DNA of 64,000 bases, from NCBI RefSeq assembly GCF_039543505.1, contig NZ_BAABJW010000001.1, forward strand, positions 1,116,001-1,180,000. The letters are read 5' to 3'. Position 1 is the stretch's first letter; every line of letters starts with the position of its first letter. Below are positions 1 to 9,133 of this stretch, piece by piece. The DNA comes from Litoribaculum gwangyangense (GTDB taxonomy: Bacteria; Bacteroidota; Bacteroidia; Flavobacteriales; Flavobacteriaceae). Under the pieces are notes generated by a model. It was given only the letters and a program-made list of their open reading frames with translations. It was not told the origin of the DNA and did not search any database. The translations under genes and the position numbers were made by a program.

Positions 1-234
1 TACGAAATCCAGAAATGGAAACCGGATCCTGCCGTATTTTTGTGGGCAGCAAAAACAATGGGATTTAGAGTTTCTGAGTGCTTGGTAATTGAAGATAGTA
101 TATCTGGAGTACAAGCAGCAAAAAGAGGTGGTTTTGATGTGTTTGGTTTTACAGCACATGATTATGAAAATGAGTTAGAATCCATGGCTACCAAAACGTT
201 TAATCATATGGGTGAACTTTTAAGGATATTATAA
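1..234 (+). CDS. HAD-superfamily phosphatase, C-terminal part (cut by window start)
   Basis: The reading frame is open from base 1, so only the last 77 residues are visible. They carry HAD motif III (Lys in the KPDP stretch at residues 7-11) and motif IV (IEDS followed by SGVQAA), the Asp-bearing Mg2+ site of subfamily IA phosphatases and beta-phosphoglucomutase-like enzymes. The nucleophile Asp and the cap domain lie outside the window, so the substrate cannot be inferred. The stop codon overlaps the start of the SprT-like gene (TAATG), which implies translational coupling. The identity as a HAD phosphatase is firm; sugar-phosphate, nucleotide or phosphoglycolate substrates are all possible. 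Confidence 0.85.
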   Translation, partial: YEIQKWKPDPAVFLWAAKTMGFRVSECLVIEDSISGVQAAKRGGFDVFGFTAHDYENELESMATKTFNHMGELLRIL

Positions 235-836
235 TGCAAAGCAAACTTCAAAGTTATATTCCAGAAAACGTTTTGTCACAAGTTTTAAAACTTTTAGAAC
301 ATGATCATTTAGTAGTAAAAATTAAAAACGAACGCAAAACACGCCATGGCGATTATATGCGGTTACCCAATGGAAAACATCAAATCACCATCAATTCAAA
401 TTTAAATAAATATCGATTTCTAATTACCCTTATTCATGAAATAGCACATTTTGAAGCCTACAAAAATTATGGGCGTTTCATTAAACCTCATGGTATTGAA
501 TGGAAGCGCACCTTTCAACATTTAATGTTGCCGTTTTTAAATCCCAAAGTTTTTCCAAGTGAATTACTACCACTTTTAGCCAAACATTTTAAAAATCCAA
601 AAGCATCGAGCGATACAGACATTTCATTAGCTTTGGAACTAAAAAAGTTTGACGAACCCAATAATAAAACGTATATTTTTGAAGTGCCTTTAGGGAGCCA
701 TTTTAAATTGTATAATGGAAAAATTTTTAAAATGGGTTTAAAAAGGGTCAAACGTTATGAATGTATTGAAATAAAAACAGGAAGGTTATATTTGTTTAAT
801 CCAAATGCAGAAGTTGAATTATTAAAAGACTATTAA
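234..836 (+). CDS. SprT-like zinc-metallopeptidase domain protein
   Basis: A 200-residue protein with a HEIAHFEA zinc-protease signature (His68, Glu69, His72) in the N-terminal third, the hallmark of the SprT/SprT-like family related to the eukaryotic DNA-protein crosslink protease Spartan. There is no signal peptide, so it is probably cytosolic. The C-terminal part has short beta-rich segments ending in a YLFNPNAEVEL stretch, the usual place of the SprT zinc-ribbon-like domain, but no Cys pairs are visible. The start ATG overlaps the upstream HAD stop by one base, and manC begins four bases after its stop, so it sits inside an operon. The substrate in bacteria is unknown. Confidence 0.85.
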   Translation: MQSKLQSYIPENVLSQVLKLLEHDHLVVKIKNERKTRHGDYMRLPNGKHQITINSNLNKYRFLITLIHEIAHFEAYKNYGRFIKPHGIEWKRTFQHLMLPFLNPKVFPSELLPLLAKHFKNPKASSDTDISLALELKKFDEPNNKTYIFEVPLGSHFKLYNGKIFKMGLKRVKRYECIEIKTGRLYLFNPNAEVELLKDY

Positions 837-840
837 AATT

Positions 841-1920
841 ATGAATAAAAATTATTATGCCATTTTAATGGCAGGAGGCGTGGGGTCTAGGTTTTGGCCA
901 GTAAGTACGGAAGATTTCCCAAAGCAGTTTCATGACATGTTGGGAACAGGTGATACGCTCATCCAAAAAACGTTTCATCGTTTAGCACATTTAATTCCAA
1001 CTGAGAATATTTATATATTAACCAATGAAAGGTATAACGATTTGGTTTTGGAACAATTACCTGAAGTTACCCAAAAGCAGGTGGTTTTAGAACCTGCTAT
1101 GCGAAATACAGCACCTTGTATATTATACGCATCATTGAAAATCCAGAAAGAAAATCCAGAAGCGGTTATGATAGTAGCACCAAGCGATCACTGGATTGAA
1201 GATGAAGAGACCTTCTCAAAAAATGTAGAACAAGCCTTTGAGTTTTGTTCAAAAAATGAAGCGTTAATGACACTAGGTATACAACCCACATTTCCGAATA
1301 CGGGATATGGCTACATCGAGTTTGATAAAACTGCAAATAATGATATAAAGGCCGTACATCAATTTAGGGAAAAACCAGATTACGAAACTGCCAAGCAATT
1401 TATTTCTAGAGGTAATTTTTTATGGAATGCCGGAATTTTTATGTGGAGCGTAAAAACTGTTATTGAATCCTTTAAAAATAATCAACCTGATTTATACAAA
1501 CATTTTGAAGCAGGAATTTCAGCTTACAATACACCAAGTGAAGAAGCCTTTATTAAGGCACAATATCCTTTAGCAGAAAACATATCAGTGGATTATGCTA
1601 TCATGGAAAAATCGGACAATGTTTTTGTAATTGCTGCAGAATTCGATTGGAACGATTTGGGTACTTGGGGTAGTTTATACGATAAGCTAGATAAAACCGA
1701 GAATGGGAATGCTGTTGTAAACGCCAGAACATTAGTAGAAGATGCTTCGGGAAATATGATTCGAACCAAAAAGGATAAAATTGTGGTTATTGATGGGTTG
1801 AACGATTATATTATTGTTGATAAAGAGGAAGTTTTGCTTATCTTTCCAAAGGAAAAAGAACAAGATATTAAAAAAGTACTTAAAGCTGTAAAAGATAAGT
1901 TTGGAGAACAATATGGTTAA
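841..1920 (+). CDS. manC: Mannose-1-phosphate guanylyltransferase
   Basis: Makes GDP-mannose from mannose-1-phosphate and GTP for surface polysaccharide and glycan synthesis in the cytosol. The N-terminus has the nucleotidyltransferase P-loop-like signature MAGGVGSRFWPVS (residues 11-23) followed by the lysine-containing PKQFH stretch. Later come VAPSDHWI, GYGYIEF, FREKP and the FLWNAGIFMW motif, all diagnostic of the GDP-mannose pyrophosphorylase family. At 359 residues it is the short form, without the C-terminal phosphomannose isomerase domain found in about 470-residue bifunctional ManC enzymes. It is sandwiched in an operon between the SprT-like gene and the DUF389 gene, with 2-4 base gaps. 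Confidence 0.93.
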   Translation: MNKNYYAILMAGGVGSRFWPVSTEDFPKQFHDMLGTGDTLIQKTFHRLAHLIPTENIYILTNERYNDLVLEQLPEVTQKQVVLEPAMRNTAPCILYASLKIQKENPEAVMIVAPSDHWIEDEETFSKNVEQAFEFCSKNEALMTLGIQPTFPNTGYGYIEFDKTANNDIKAVHQFREKPDYETAKQFISRGNFLWNAGIFMWSVKTVIESFKNNQPDLYKHFEAGISAYNTPSEEAFIKAQYPLAENISVDYAIMEKSDNVFVIAAEFDWNDLGTWGSLYDKLDKTENGNAVVNARTLVEDASGNMIRTKKDKIVVIDGLNDYIIVDKEEVLLIFPKEKEQDIKKVLKAVKDKFGEQYG

Positions 1921-1922
1921 TT

Positions 1923-3389
1923 ATGAGTAAAGAAAATAAATTCAATTTCTCTGAAGAGGAAGTAAAGCATGAAAAAGCTGTTGAGCAGTCAAAAGAGGCA
2001 GTAAAAAAAGATGTTAAAGGCTTATTTAAAAGCTTTAAAATTTTTTTTAGTGAATTGTTGGATTTCCGTGAAGACACTGATAGAGAAGCTACTATTGCAG
2101 CTATACAAGGTGATATTCCCTTTAAAGGTGCTACAGCTTGGATTTTGGTGTGTTCTATTTTTGTAGCGTCCATTGGGCTAAATGCCAACTCAACTGCGGT
2201 CGTTATTGGTGCCATGTTAATTTCTCCACTTATGGGACCTATTTTAGGGGTGGGATTATCCATTGCTATTAATGATATTGATACCTTAAAACGCTCTTTA
2301 ATAAACTTGGCAACTATGATTGCGTTAAGTTTATTAACTGCTTTTTTATTCTTCTGGTTATTCCCATTGAGTGAGGATACGTCTGAACTTTTAGGACGAG
2401 TACAACCCGATATACGAGATGTTTTAATTGCGTTTTTTGGTGGTTTGGCACTTATTATAGCACGTACAAAACGTGGTACCATTGCATCGGTCATTTTTGG
2501 GGTTGCTATTGCAACAGCTTTAATGCCTCCATTGTGTACGGCCGGTTATGGTTTAGCAAAAGGTAAGTGGGATTACTTTTTAGGGGCCATGTATTTGTTT
2601 ACCATCAATACTATTTTTATTGCAATGGCAACGTTTATTGTGTTGAAGATTTTACGTTTCCCCATGTTGAAATACGTCAATTCAAAGAAGCGTCAATTCA
2701 TATCGCGAATGGCAACTTTGTTGGCAATTGTGGTCATGATTCCAGCTGTTTGGACATTTGTAAATGTTTTAAAGGAAAGTAATTTTAATAGGGATGCAGG
2801 ACAATTTGTAGAGAATGAATTAATTACATTGCCTCACTTTGACTATCTAAAAAAGAATGCTGTTTATAAGTATGATAGTAAAGGAGTCTCTACTGTTGAA
2901 ATAAGCACATTTGGTTTAGATGAAATACCAGAAACAACCATTACGCTTTTACAAAGCAGAATGGAAGATTATAGTGCTCTATCAAATGCCAAGTTAGTAG
3001 TCAATCAAAACAGATCTAAAAATTTGGATAATTTCAAATATATGGAGGAACTTCGTACGCGTGACTCACTAGATTTGTTATCACAAACTGAGAAAATTAA
3101 TTTCCTCGAGAATAAAGTAAGACAACTTTCCAAGCTTGAAAAAGGTTACCTTGATTTAAGTGCAATACTACAAGAACTAAAAATAAATTACGAAACTATT
3201 GATGAGTTTTCTTATGCCCAAGTGATTAATTCCAACTTCAAAAAGATGGATACACTTTCTGTATTTTCAGTAAAATGGATAGATTCTTTAGCCAAAGAAG
3301 ATGTTAGAAAAAAGGACAAGGAGAAGCTTGAAAAATGGTTGAAATTTAAGTTAGATTTGGATACTTTGGTGGTAAAGCGGATAAACTAA
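1923..3389 (+). CDS. DUF389 multi-pass membrane protein
   Basis: A 488-residue protein. A charged cytosolic N-terminus of about 70 residues leads into DUF389: a Gly/Ala/Ser-rich membrane block (about residues 75-285) including NSTAVVIGAMLISPLMGPI and IARTKRGTIASVIFGVAIAT, which are characteristic of the family. A final transmembrane helix near residue 265-285 is followed by a soluble C-terminal region of about 200 residues with coiled-coil character (KINFLENKVRQLSKLEKGY). The function of DUF389 proteins is not established. The gene begins two bases after manC, so it is co-transcribed, but a link to mannose metabolism is only positional. Confidence 0.88.
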   Translation: MSKENKFNFSEEEVKHEKAVEQSKEAVKKDVKGLFKSFKIFFSELLDFREDTDREATIAAIQGDIPFKGATAWILVCSIFVASIGLNANSTAVVIGAMLISPLMGPILGVGLSIAINDIDTLKRSLINLATMIALSLLTAFLFFWLFPLSEDTSELLGRVQPDIRDVLIAFFGGLALIIARTKRGTIASVIFGVAIATALMPPLCTAGYGLAKGKWDYFLGAMYLFTINTIFIAMATFIVLKILRFPMLKYVNSKKRQFISRMATLLAIVVMIPAVWTFVNVLKESNFNRDAGQFVENELITLPHFDYLKKNAVYKYDSKGVSTVEISTFGLDEIPETTITLLQSRMEDYSALSNAKLVVNQNRSKNLDNFKYMEELRTRDSLDLLSQTEKINFLENKVRQLSKLEKGYLDLSAILQELKINYETIDEFSYAQVINSNFKKMDTLSVFSVKWIDSLAKEDVRKKDKEKLEKWLKFKLDLDTLVVKRIN

Positions 3390-3427
3390 ATAAGTTCAAC
3401 TCATAAATTCCTACAACTGATAATAAT

Positions 3428-5851
3428 GTGGTTTTAAAAAATCTATCGTTCATTCTTCTAAATGTACTACTCTTTTTTAATGCTGAAAAGCAAGAGGCAA
3501 TAGATAGTTTGCCTTTGCCTTCATCAGAACAAGTAATAAAGATTACTGAAAAGGTAGCTAATTGGCAAATGGAACATTTTGCGGAAATGGTATCATATCG
3601 AGCGTTGCCTTCAAAAGACAAACGTAAGTCTTGGAATAACAGAAATAAATATCATGAATTGGATTGGAACAGCGCAGCTTTATATGCTGGAATGTTTCAA
3701 TTAAGCGAAGTATCACACTACCCAAAATATATCAACTGGCTGTTAGAAATTGGAGACAGAAACCAATGGAAACTACAAAAACGATTTTACAATGCCCATG
3801 ACCATGCTGTTGGTCAACTATACTTAAGCTTAAAACAAAACGAAAGATTAAAGGATATAGTTAATTTAGATTATGTAAAAAAGCGATTTGACTCTATAAT
3901 GAACAGTGAAAAAGCTGATGAACTTCATTGGAATCAGTGCGATGCGCTATTTATGGCACCTCCTGCTTGGGCCAGGTTATATAAAGTCACAAAAGATAGT
4001 TTGTATTTGCAATACATGCATAAACAGTATTTAAAAACTTACAATACACTTTGGGATGACGAGCAGAAATTGTTTTTTAGCGAAGCTTCTTATATAGATA
4101 AAACTGAAACTAATGGTAATAAATTGTTTTGGTCTAGAGATAATGGATGGGTATTTGCTGGTTTAGCTCTTTTGATTCCTGATATTCCAAAAAATTCGGA
4201 ATATCAAAAGTTTTACGAAAATCTATTTAAAAAAATGGCCGGAAGCTTAAAAAAGGCACAACGCCCAGATGGATCTTGGTCTATTGGTATTTTGGGGGAT
4301 ATTGAATCTTACCCTAATATCGAAACCAGTAGTACTTCATTTTTTGCTTTTGGAATCGCTTGGGGGATCAATAATGGTTTGTTGGATAAGACTATTTATG
4401 AGCCAATACTTTTTAAAGCATGGGCAGCACTTGAAGTTGCGATTAATAAAGACGGTATGTTAGGTTATGTTCAAGGAATTGAAAGCGATCCTACGGTTAT
4501 CTCTAAAGATTTTACTGAGCTTTATGGCATTGGTGCATTTTTGGCAGCAGGCTCTGAAATTTATAAATACTTAAATAAATTTTACCCAAAAGATAAAGAA
4601 ACAACCTATACAACTTTTATGGAAGATGGAGGATGGTGCTGGTATCAAGACCCACGCGTAATTATAAATAACCAGAAATTAATTATTGGAGGGTTGAGTG
4701 GAGTAAGTGGTGATGTAAGATTGGGGGTTTATGATTTAAAAAATGGTAAAAAGGATAGTACGATTGTATTGCACAAAAACTTGACTCCAGATGACCATAA
4801 TGCACCTGCACTTTATAAACGTACCGATGGGAGTATTTTGGCAATTTGGGCTAAACATGCAAAAGAGAAAATACACTATTATAATATATCTTCCAACTCC
4901 AATTATTTGCATTGGGGAGATAAACGTCAGTTTGAGCACCAATATGAAGCAAAAATGGGTGTAACCTACATGAATATTTATCAGAATAAAAACGAAGGTA
5001 AACTTTATAATTTTTTTAGGGATGGCTTGAATTTTAACCCATCATTTATTACTTCTACCGATGAAGGTTTAACTTGGGGAAATAGAACTCATTTTATCTC
5101 CAATGATGTTGAAGGTTTTCAGCGTCCTTACGCAAGGTATTTGCAGGTTAATGCTAATACTATTGGAGTCTCTTATACCGATGCGCATCCTAGGCGATTT
5201 GGAAATAATTTATATTATTTTGAGTTTTCTAACAATACATTTTTCAATGTCGATGGTTCCAAAATAAAAAGTTTAACTGATGGTCCATTGAAAAGTTCTC
5301 AAGCCGAGAAAATATTTGCTGGAAGTAATACAAAAAATAAACCCCTAGTTAATGAGAGTGTACCCAGTAGTGCTTGGACTTGTGCTATGGCTAAAGATAA
5401 AAATGATAATCCATATATAGGATATACGCTGTATTTGAATGATAGTGACCATAGGTTTAGGATAGCTTCTTGGGATGGTGAAAAATGGATTGATCGCGAA
5501 ATTGCTTATGCAGGGAAATGCTTATATAAAGTAGAAAGTAGTTATACAGGATTGATGGCATTCGACCCTAATGATCCAACCCATGTATTCATATCTACTG
5601 ATGTAAACCCTTCTACAGGTGAAGATTTAAAAGGGAATCACGAAATTTACAGTGCTAAAATTTGTGTTAATGATAATATTTCATCTATTAAATGGAAAGC
5701 ACTAACAAAAAACTCTCCTTATAGAAATATTAGACCAATTGTAGTTGCCAACGAGGGCTACAAGGTTTTATTATGGCTGTATGGTCCTTGGTATAATTAC
5801 TTTAACTATGATGTAAATGTAATCGGTGTGATTTTAGAAACCCCAGATTAA
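3428..5851 (+). CDS. Secreted GH105 / BNR_4 (ulvan-lyase-like) two-domain polysaccharide enzyme
   Basis: An 807-residue protein starting at GTG with a hydrophobic signal peptide; no in-frame ATG lies between the upstream in-frame stop (3404-3406) and this GTG. Residues about 35-390 match the GH88/GH105 unsaturated uronyl hydrolase (alpha/alpha)6 barrel: WNQCDALFMAPPAW (likely catalytic Asp172), WSRDNGWVFAGL, RPDGSW and ETSSTSFFAFGIAWG. Residues about 399-807 start with EDGGWCWYQDPR and form a BNR_4 beta-propeller. Within it are DDHNAPAL (His457), a second His (477) twenty residues on, Tyr514, Arg531 and RPYARY (Tyr568), a spacing reminiscent of PL24/PL25 ulvan lyases. A lyase makes the unsaturated uronate that GH105 removes, so the fusion is chemically sensible. 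The lyase assignment is inference; GH105 is firm. Confidence 0.82.
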   Translation: MVLKNLSFILLNVLLFFNAEKQEAIDSLPLPSSEQVIKITEKVANWQMEHFAEMVSYRALPSKDKRKSWNNRNKYHELDWNSAALYAGMFQLSEVSHYPKYINWLLEIGDRNQWKLQKRFYNAHDHAVGQLYLSLKQNERLKDIVNLDYVKKRFDSIMNSEKADELHWNQCDALFMAPPAWARLYKVTKDSLYLQYMHKQYLKTYNTLWDDEQKLFFSEASYIDKTETNGNKLFWSRDNGWVFAGLALLIPDIPKNSEYQKFYENLFKKMAGSLKKAQRPDGSWSIGILGDIESYPNIETSSTSFFAFGIAWGINNGLLDKTIYEPILFKAWAALEVAINKDGMLGYVQGIESDPTVISKDFTELYGIGAFLAAGSEIYKYLNKFYPKDKETTYTTFMEDGGWCWYQDPRVIINNQKLIIGGLSGVSGDVRLGVYDLKNGKKDSTIVLHKNLTPDDHNAPALYKRTDGSILAIWAKHAKEKIHYYNISSNSNYLHWGDKRQFEHQYEAKMGVTYMNIYQNKNEGKLYNFFRDGLNFNPSFITSTDEGLTWGNRTHFISNDVEGFQRPYARYLQVNANTIGVSYTDAHPRRFGNNLYYFEFSNNTFFNVDGSKIKSLTDGPLKSSQAEKIFAGSNTKNKPLVNESVPSSAWTCAMAKDKNDNPYIGYTLYLNDSDHRFRIASWDGEKWIDREIAYAGKCLYKVESSYTGLMAFDPNDPTHVFISTDVNPSTGEDLKGNHEIYSAKICVNDNISSIKWKALTKNSPYRNIRPIVVANEGYKVLLWLYGPWYNYFNYDVNVIGVILETPD

Positions 5852-5864
5852 TATATTAACAAAA

Positions 5865-6632
5865 TCATTGATTTTCCTCAATATACATTCTGCGAACTTT
5901 TTTAAAGAGGTTTGAAGAGTAAACAAAGTCCGTTACGGCTTCATTATCAGTTTTGAAAATAGTATCTTTTGAGCCTTCCCACTCTTTAAAACCGTTTTTT
6001 AGGAATACAATTTTTTCACCAATTTCCATTACAGAGTTCATATCGTGAGAGTTTATGACTGTGGTTATTTGATATTCATCCGTTATTTCTTGGATAAGGT
6101 TATCAATTACTATAGCGGTTTTAGGGTCTAAACCGGAATTGGGTTCGTCGCAAAACAAATACATGGGGTTGTTTACTATAGCGCGGGCAATAGCAACCCT
6201 TTTTTGCATTCCCCCAGAAGCTTCACTGGGCATTTTTTTATGAGCGTCATCAAGGTTTACGCGTTTCAAAACAAAATCTACACGGTCTTCCATTTCACTT
6301 TTACTTTGTTTAGTAAACATTCGCAACGGGAACATCACATTCTCGGCAATCGTCATAGAATCAAACAGAGCACTGCCTTGAAATACCATACCTATTTTGG
6401 CACGAAGGTTTCGCTTTTCGTCTTCTGTTAATTTTGAAAATATTTTCCCATCATAAGAGATTGAGCCATCTTCGTAATCAAATAACCCCAATAAGCATTT
6501 CAAAAAAACCGTTTTTCCTGAGCCACTTTGCCCTATGATAAGATTTGTTTTTCCTTTATCAAAAGACGTAGTAATCCCCTTTAAAATATGAGCTTCCCCA
6601 AACGACTTATGTAAATTTTTAACTTCAATCAT
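5865..6632 (-). CDS. mlaF: MlaF-type ABC transporter ATP-binding protein
   Basis: ATPase of a phospholipid/organic-solvent-resistance type ABC transporter acting at the inner membrane. Walker A is GQSGSGKTVF, the signature motif is ASGGMQKRVAIARAI (SGG variant typical of MlaF), Walker B is YLFCDEPNSGLDP, and the H-loop His sits in VINSHDMNS. The frame extends 20 codons upstream, but the ATG at 6632 (protein starting MIEVKNLHKSFG) overlaps the stop of mlaE as TAATG and gives the family length of 255 residues, so I chose it. It is co-transcribed with the upstream permease. No mlaD-like MCE gene lies in this window. Confidence 0.9.
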   Translation of the reverse strand: MIEVKNLHKSFGEAHILKGITTSFDKGKTNLIIGQSGSGKTVFLKCLLGLFDYEDGSISYDGKIFSKLTEDEKRNLRAKIGMVFQGSALFDSMTIAENVMFPLRMFTKQSKSEMEDRVDFVLKRVNLDDAHKKMPSEASGGMQKRVAIARAIVNNPMYLFCDEPNSGLDPKTAIVIDNLIQEITDEYQITTVINSHDMNSVMEIGEKIVFLKNGFKEWEGSKDTIFKTDNEAVTDFVYSSNLFKKVRRMYIEENQ

Positions 6633-7369
6633 TAACTCAAAAGCATTTGGGTTAGTAAATAATTCAAAAGAATAATAACAACACTCGTCCAAACAAACGA
6701 CGTGGTACTCGCTTTACCAACCTCTAATGCGCCACCTTTCATATAATACCCATGAAATGAGGGAATGGTAGCTAAAACAAAGGCAAAAACAATAGTTTTA
6801 ATGAAAGCATAAGTTATATGAAAAGGTGTAAAATCAGTTTGAATACCTAATATATAATCATCAAGAGAGCTAAAACCACCATATACACAAGCTGCCATAC
6901 CACCAAGAATTCCCAAAAACATAGCGATTGAAATTACAAAAGGATATAATAAAAGCGCAATAAATTTTGGGAATACCAAATAATTTAATGAATTAATTCC
7001 CATAACTTCTAAAGCATCAATTTGCTCTGTAACCCGCATGGTTCCTATGCTTGAGGTTATAAAAGAACCTACTTTACCTGCCATAATAATGGATATAAAA
7101 GTGGGAGCAAACTCTAAAACTATGGACTGTCGGGTTGCAAAACCTACCAAGTATTTTGGTATTAATGGATTACTAATGTTAAGAGCGGTTTGAATGGTAA
7201 CAACACCACCAACGAAAAAAGCTATAAAAGCTACTATACCCAGTGAACCAATTATTAAATCGTCTATATCTTTTAAAACAAGCTGCTTCATAACACTCCA
7301 TTTTGTTGGTTTACGAAACATTTCAGCAATCATTAAAAAATAAGCCCCTATGTTATGCAGGTATGTCAT
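6632..7369 (-). CDS. mlaE: MlaE-type ABC transporter permease
   Basis: A 245-residue inner-membrane permease of the MlaE/DUF140 family, which moves phospholipids or other lipids between membranes. The family core is visible: IVLEFAPTFISIIMAGKVGS, then a segment with RVTEQIDALEVMGINSLNYLV (the conserved EQIDAL stretch), followed by several hydrophobic helices and a C-terminal helix VWTSVVIILLNYLL. It is translationally coupled to the ATPase gene. The upstream region (7370-7477) is shared with the divergent alkaline phosphatase gene, so both promoters must lie in about 100 bases. Confidence 0.9.
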   Translation of the reverse strand: MTYLHNIGAYFLMIAEMFRKPTKWSVMKQLVLKDIDDLIIGSLGIVAFIAFFVGGVVTIQTALNISNPLIPKYLVGFATRQSIVLEFAPTFISIIMAGKVGSFITSSIGTMRVTEQIDALEVMGINSLNYLVFPKFIALLLYPFVISIAMFLGILGGMAACVYGGFSSLDDYILGIQTDFTPFHITYAFIKTIVFAFVLATIPSFHGYYMKGGALEVGKASTTSFVWTSVVIILLNYLLTQMLLS

Positions 7370-7477
7370 ATACTAATTTGTAATTGCTAAAGTAAAAAAA
7401 AGTTACAGGTATTTAACCTTAATTTTAAATTATGATGTTTTAAAATGAGTATTTTTGAAGTTCATATTAATACTATA

Positions 7478-9133
7478 ATGAAAAATATAATTCTTACCCT
7501 ATTTATAATATTAAGTTGCTGTGACATTAAAGCTCAAAACGAAAATATTAAGCCAAAATTAGTTGTGGGTATAGTCATTGATCAGATGCGATATGATTAT
7601 TTAACGCGCTTTTATAATAGATATGGGAATGGCGGTTTTAAGCGTATGATAAATGACGGATTTAATTGTAAAAACAATCATTTTAACTATATCCCCACAA
7701 AAACAGGTCCAGGACATGCTTCTATTTTTACTGGAACGACTCCAAAATATCATGGTATTCTTGGGAATGATTGGTATGATAAAGATTTAAGGCAAAATGT
7801 TAATTGTGTTCAAGACGATACGGTTTTAGCTGTTGGAACAGATACCAACCAAACCAAAGATGGAAAGATGTCACCGAATAGAATGTTGACAACTACATTT
7901 GCCGATGAAAATCGATTGTTTACTCAAATGAAAGGTAAAACCATTGGTATTTCTATTAAACATAGAGGAGCCATTTTACCTGCTGGTCATGCGGCTAATG
8001 CGGCATTTTGGTTGGATTATGAGCATAATGGAAATGGCAATTGGATAACGAGTTCTTATTATATGAAAGATTTGCCCCAATGGGTTAAAAACTTTAATAA
8101 ATCCAATATTACCGAGTCTTATTTTAAGGTGTGGAATACGTTATATGATATCAATTCATACACTGAAAGTGGCAGTGATTTAAACGCTTTTGAACGGATT
8201 TTTAAAGGAAAAGAAAGTGCCACATTCCCATATGATTTACAAACCTTAAAAAAAGATAACGGTAATTTTAAAATCATAGCAGAAAGCCCCTTTGGAAATA
8301 GCTTAATTACAGATTTTGCAATACAAGCGATAGATGCAGAAGGTTTGGGAAAGGATGATGTCACCGATGTTTTAACGGTTAGCTATTCAAGTACAGACAA
8401 GGTAGGTCATGATTTTGGACCAAATTCTGTAGAAATACAAGATACTTATTTACGTTTAGATTTGGATTTGGAACGCTTGTTTAACGCTTTAGATGATAAA
8501 GTGGGTAAAGGAGAATATACCGTTTTTTTATCTTCAGATCACGGCACACCTCATGTTCCCAAGTATTTGTTGTCAAATAAAATTCCAGCAGGACTCTTTG
8601 ATGAAAGTAAAATGTTTGATGAAATGAATGCTTTTTTAGAAAAGGAGGTTCAAGTTTCTAACTTAATTTTAAGTAGAATTAACAATCAAATTTATTTAGA
8701 TCATGATAAAATTAACGCCAATGATTTAGATTTAAAAGATTTAAAACAAAGGATAGCGTTGCGATTATTAAAATATAAACTTATCGATAAGGTATATATA
8801 ACCTCTGAAATCAATCAATTTGTAGGACCAGATGGTTTTTTGGAAACACTTTTAAATAACGGTCACAGCCAAAAGAGATCTGGTGATTTAATGTTTGTAT
8901 ATAATCCAGCTGTTTTTAAAGACACACAATGGAATAGAACGGGTACCGACCATCATTCAGGCTTTAACTATGATACCCATGTGCCCTTAATTTTTTATGG
9001 AAAAGGCATCAAGCATGGTGAAACGTTGCAAAAAACAGAAATCACCGATATAGCACCAACCATTTCTGCCCTTTTGGGAATTAGTTTTCCAAATGCTACG
9101 ATTGGTAAACCTCTAGAATTTGTTTTAGATTAA
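7478..9133 (+). CDS. pafA: Secreted PafA-type alkaline phosphatase
   Basis: Periplasmic or surface phosphate monoesterase that releases Pi from a broad range of phosphoesters. I start at ATG 7478 rather than 7445 because it directly precedes a signal peptide (hydrophobic stretch ending in DIKAQ). Zinc and active-site features of PafA are present: IVIDQMRYDYL, the nucleophile Thr76 in TKTGPGHAS, Asn97 in LGNDWYD, and the Lys161/Arg163 pair in IKHRGA that defines monoesterase specificity. SSTDKVGHDFGP, SSDHGT and TDHHSGFNYDTHVP supply the remaining metal ligands. The 551-residue length fits the family. The stop overlaps the start of the nuclease gene (TAATG). Confidence 0.93.
   Translation: MKNIILTLFIILSCCDIKAQNENIKPKLVVGIVIDQMRYDYLTRFYNRYGNGGFKRMINDGFNCKNNHFNYIPTKTGPGHASIFTGTTPKYHGILGNDWYDKDLRQNVNCVQDDTVLAVGTDTNQTKDGKMSPNRMLTTTFADENRLFTQMKGKTIGISIKHRGAILPAGHAANAAFWLDYEHNGNGNWITSSYYMKDLPQWVKNFNKSNITESYFKVWNTLYDINSYTESGSDLNAFERIFKGKESATFPYDLQTLKKDNGNFKIIAESPFGNSLITDFAIQAIDAEGLGKDDVTDVLTVSYSSTDKVGHDFGPNSVEIQDTYLRLDLDLERLFNALDDKVGKGEYTVFLSSDHGTPHVPKYLLSNKIPAGLFDESKMFDEMNAFLEKEVQVSNLILSRINNQIYLDHDKINANDLDLKDLKQRIALRLLKYKLIDKVYITSEINQFVGPDGFLETLLNNGHSQKRSGDLMFVYNPAVFKDTQWNRTGTDHHSGFNYDTHVPLIFYGKGIKHGETLQKTEITDIAPTISALLGISFPNATIGKPLEFVLD

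Noticed and set aside
1880..2494. A 204-codon open frame on the minus strand
   Set aside because: It lies wholly opposite the DUF389 gene and the end of manC, has low-complexity Ser/Lys/Ile composition and no family motif; a shadow frame.
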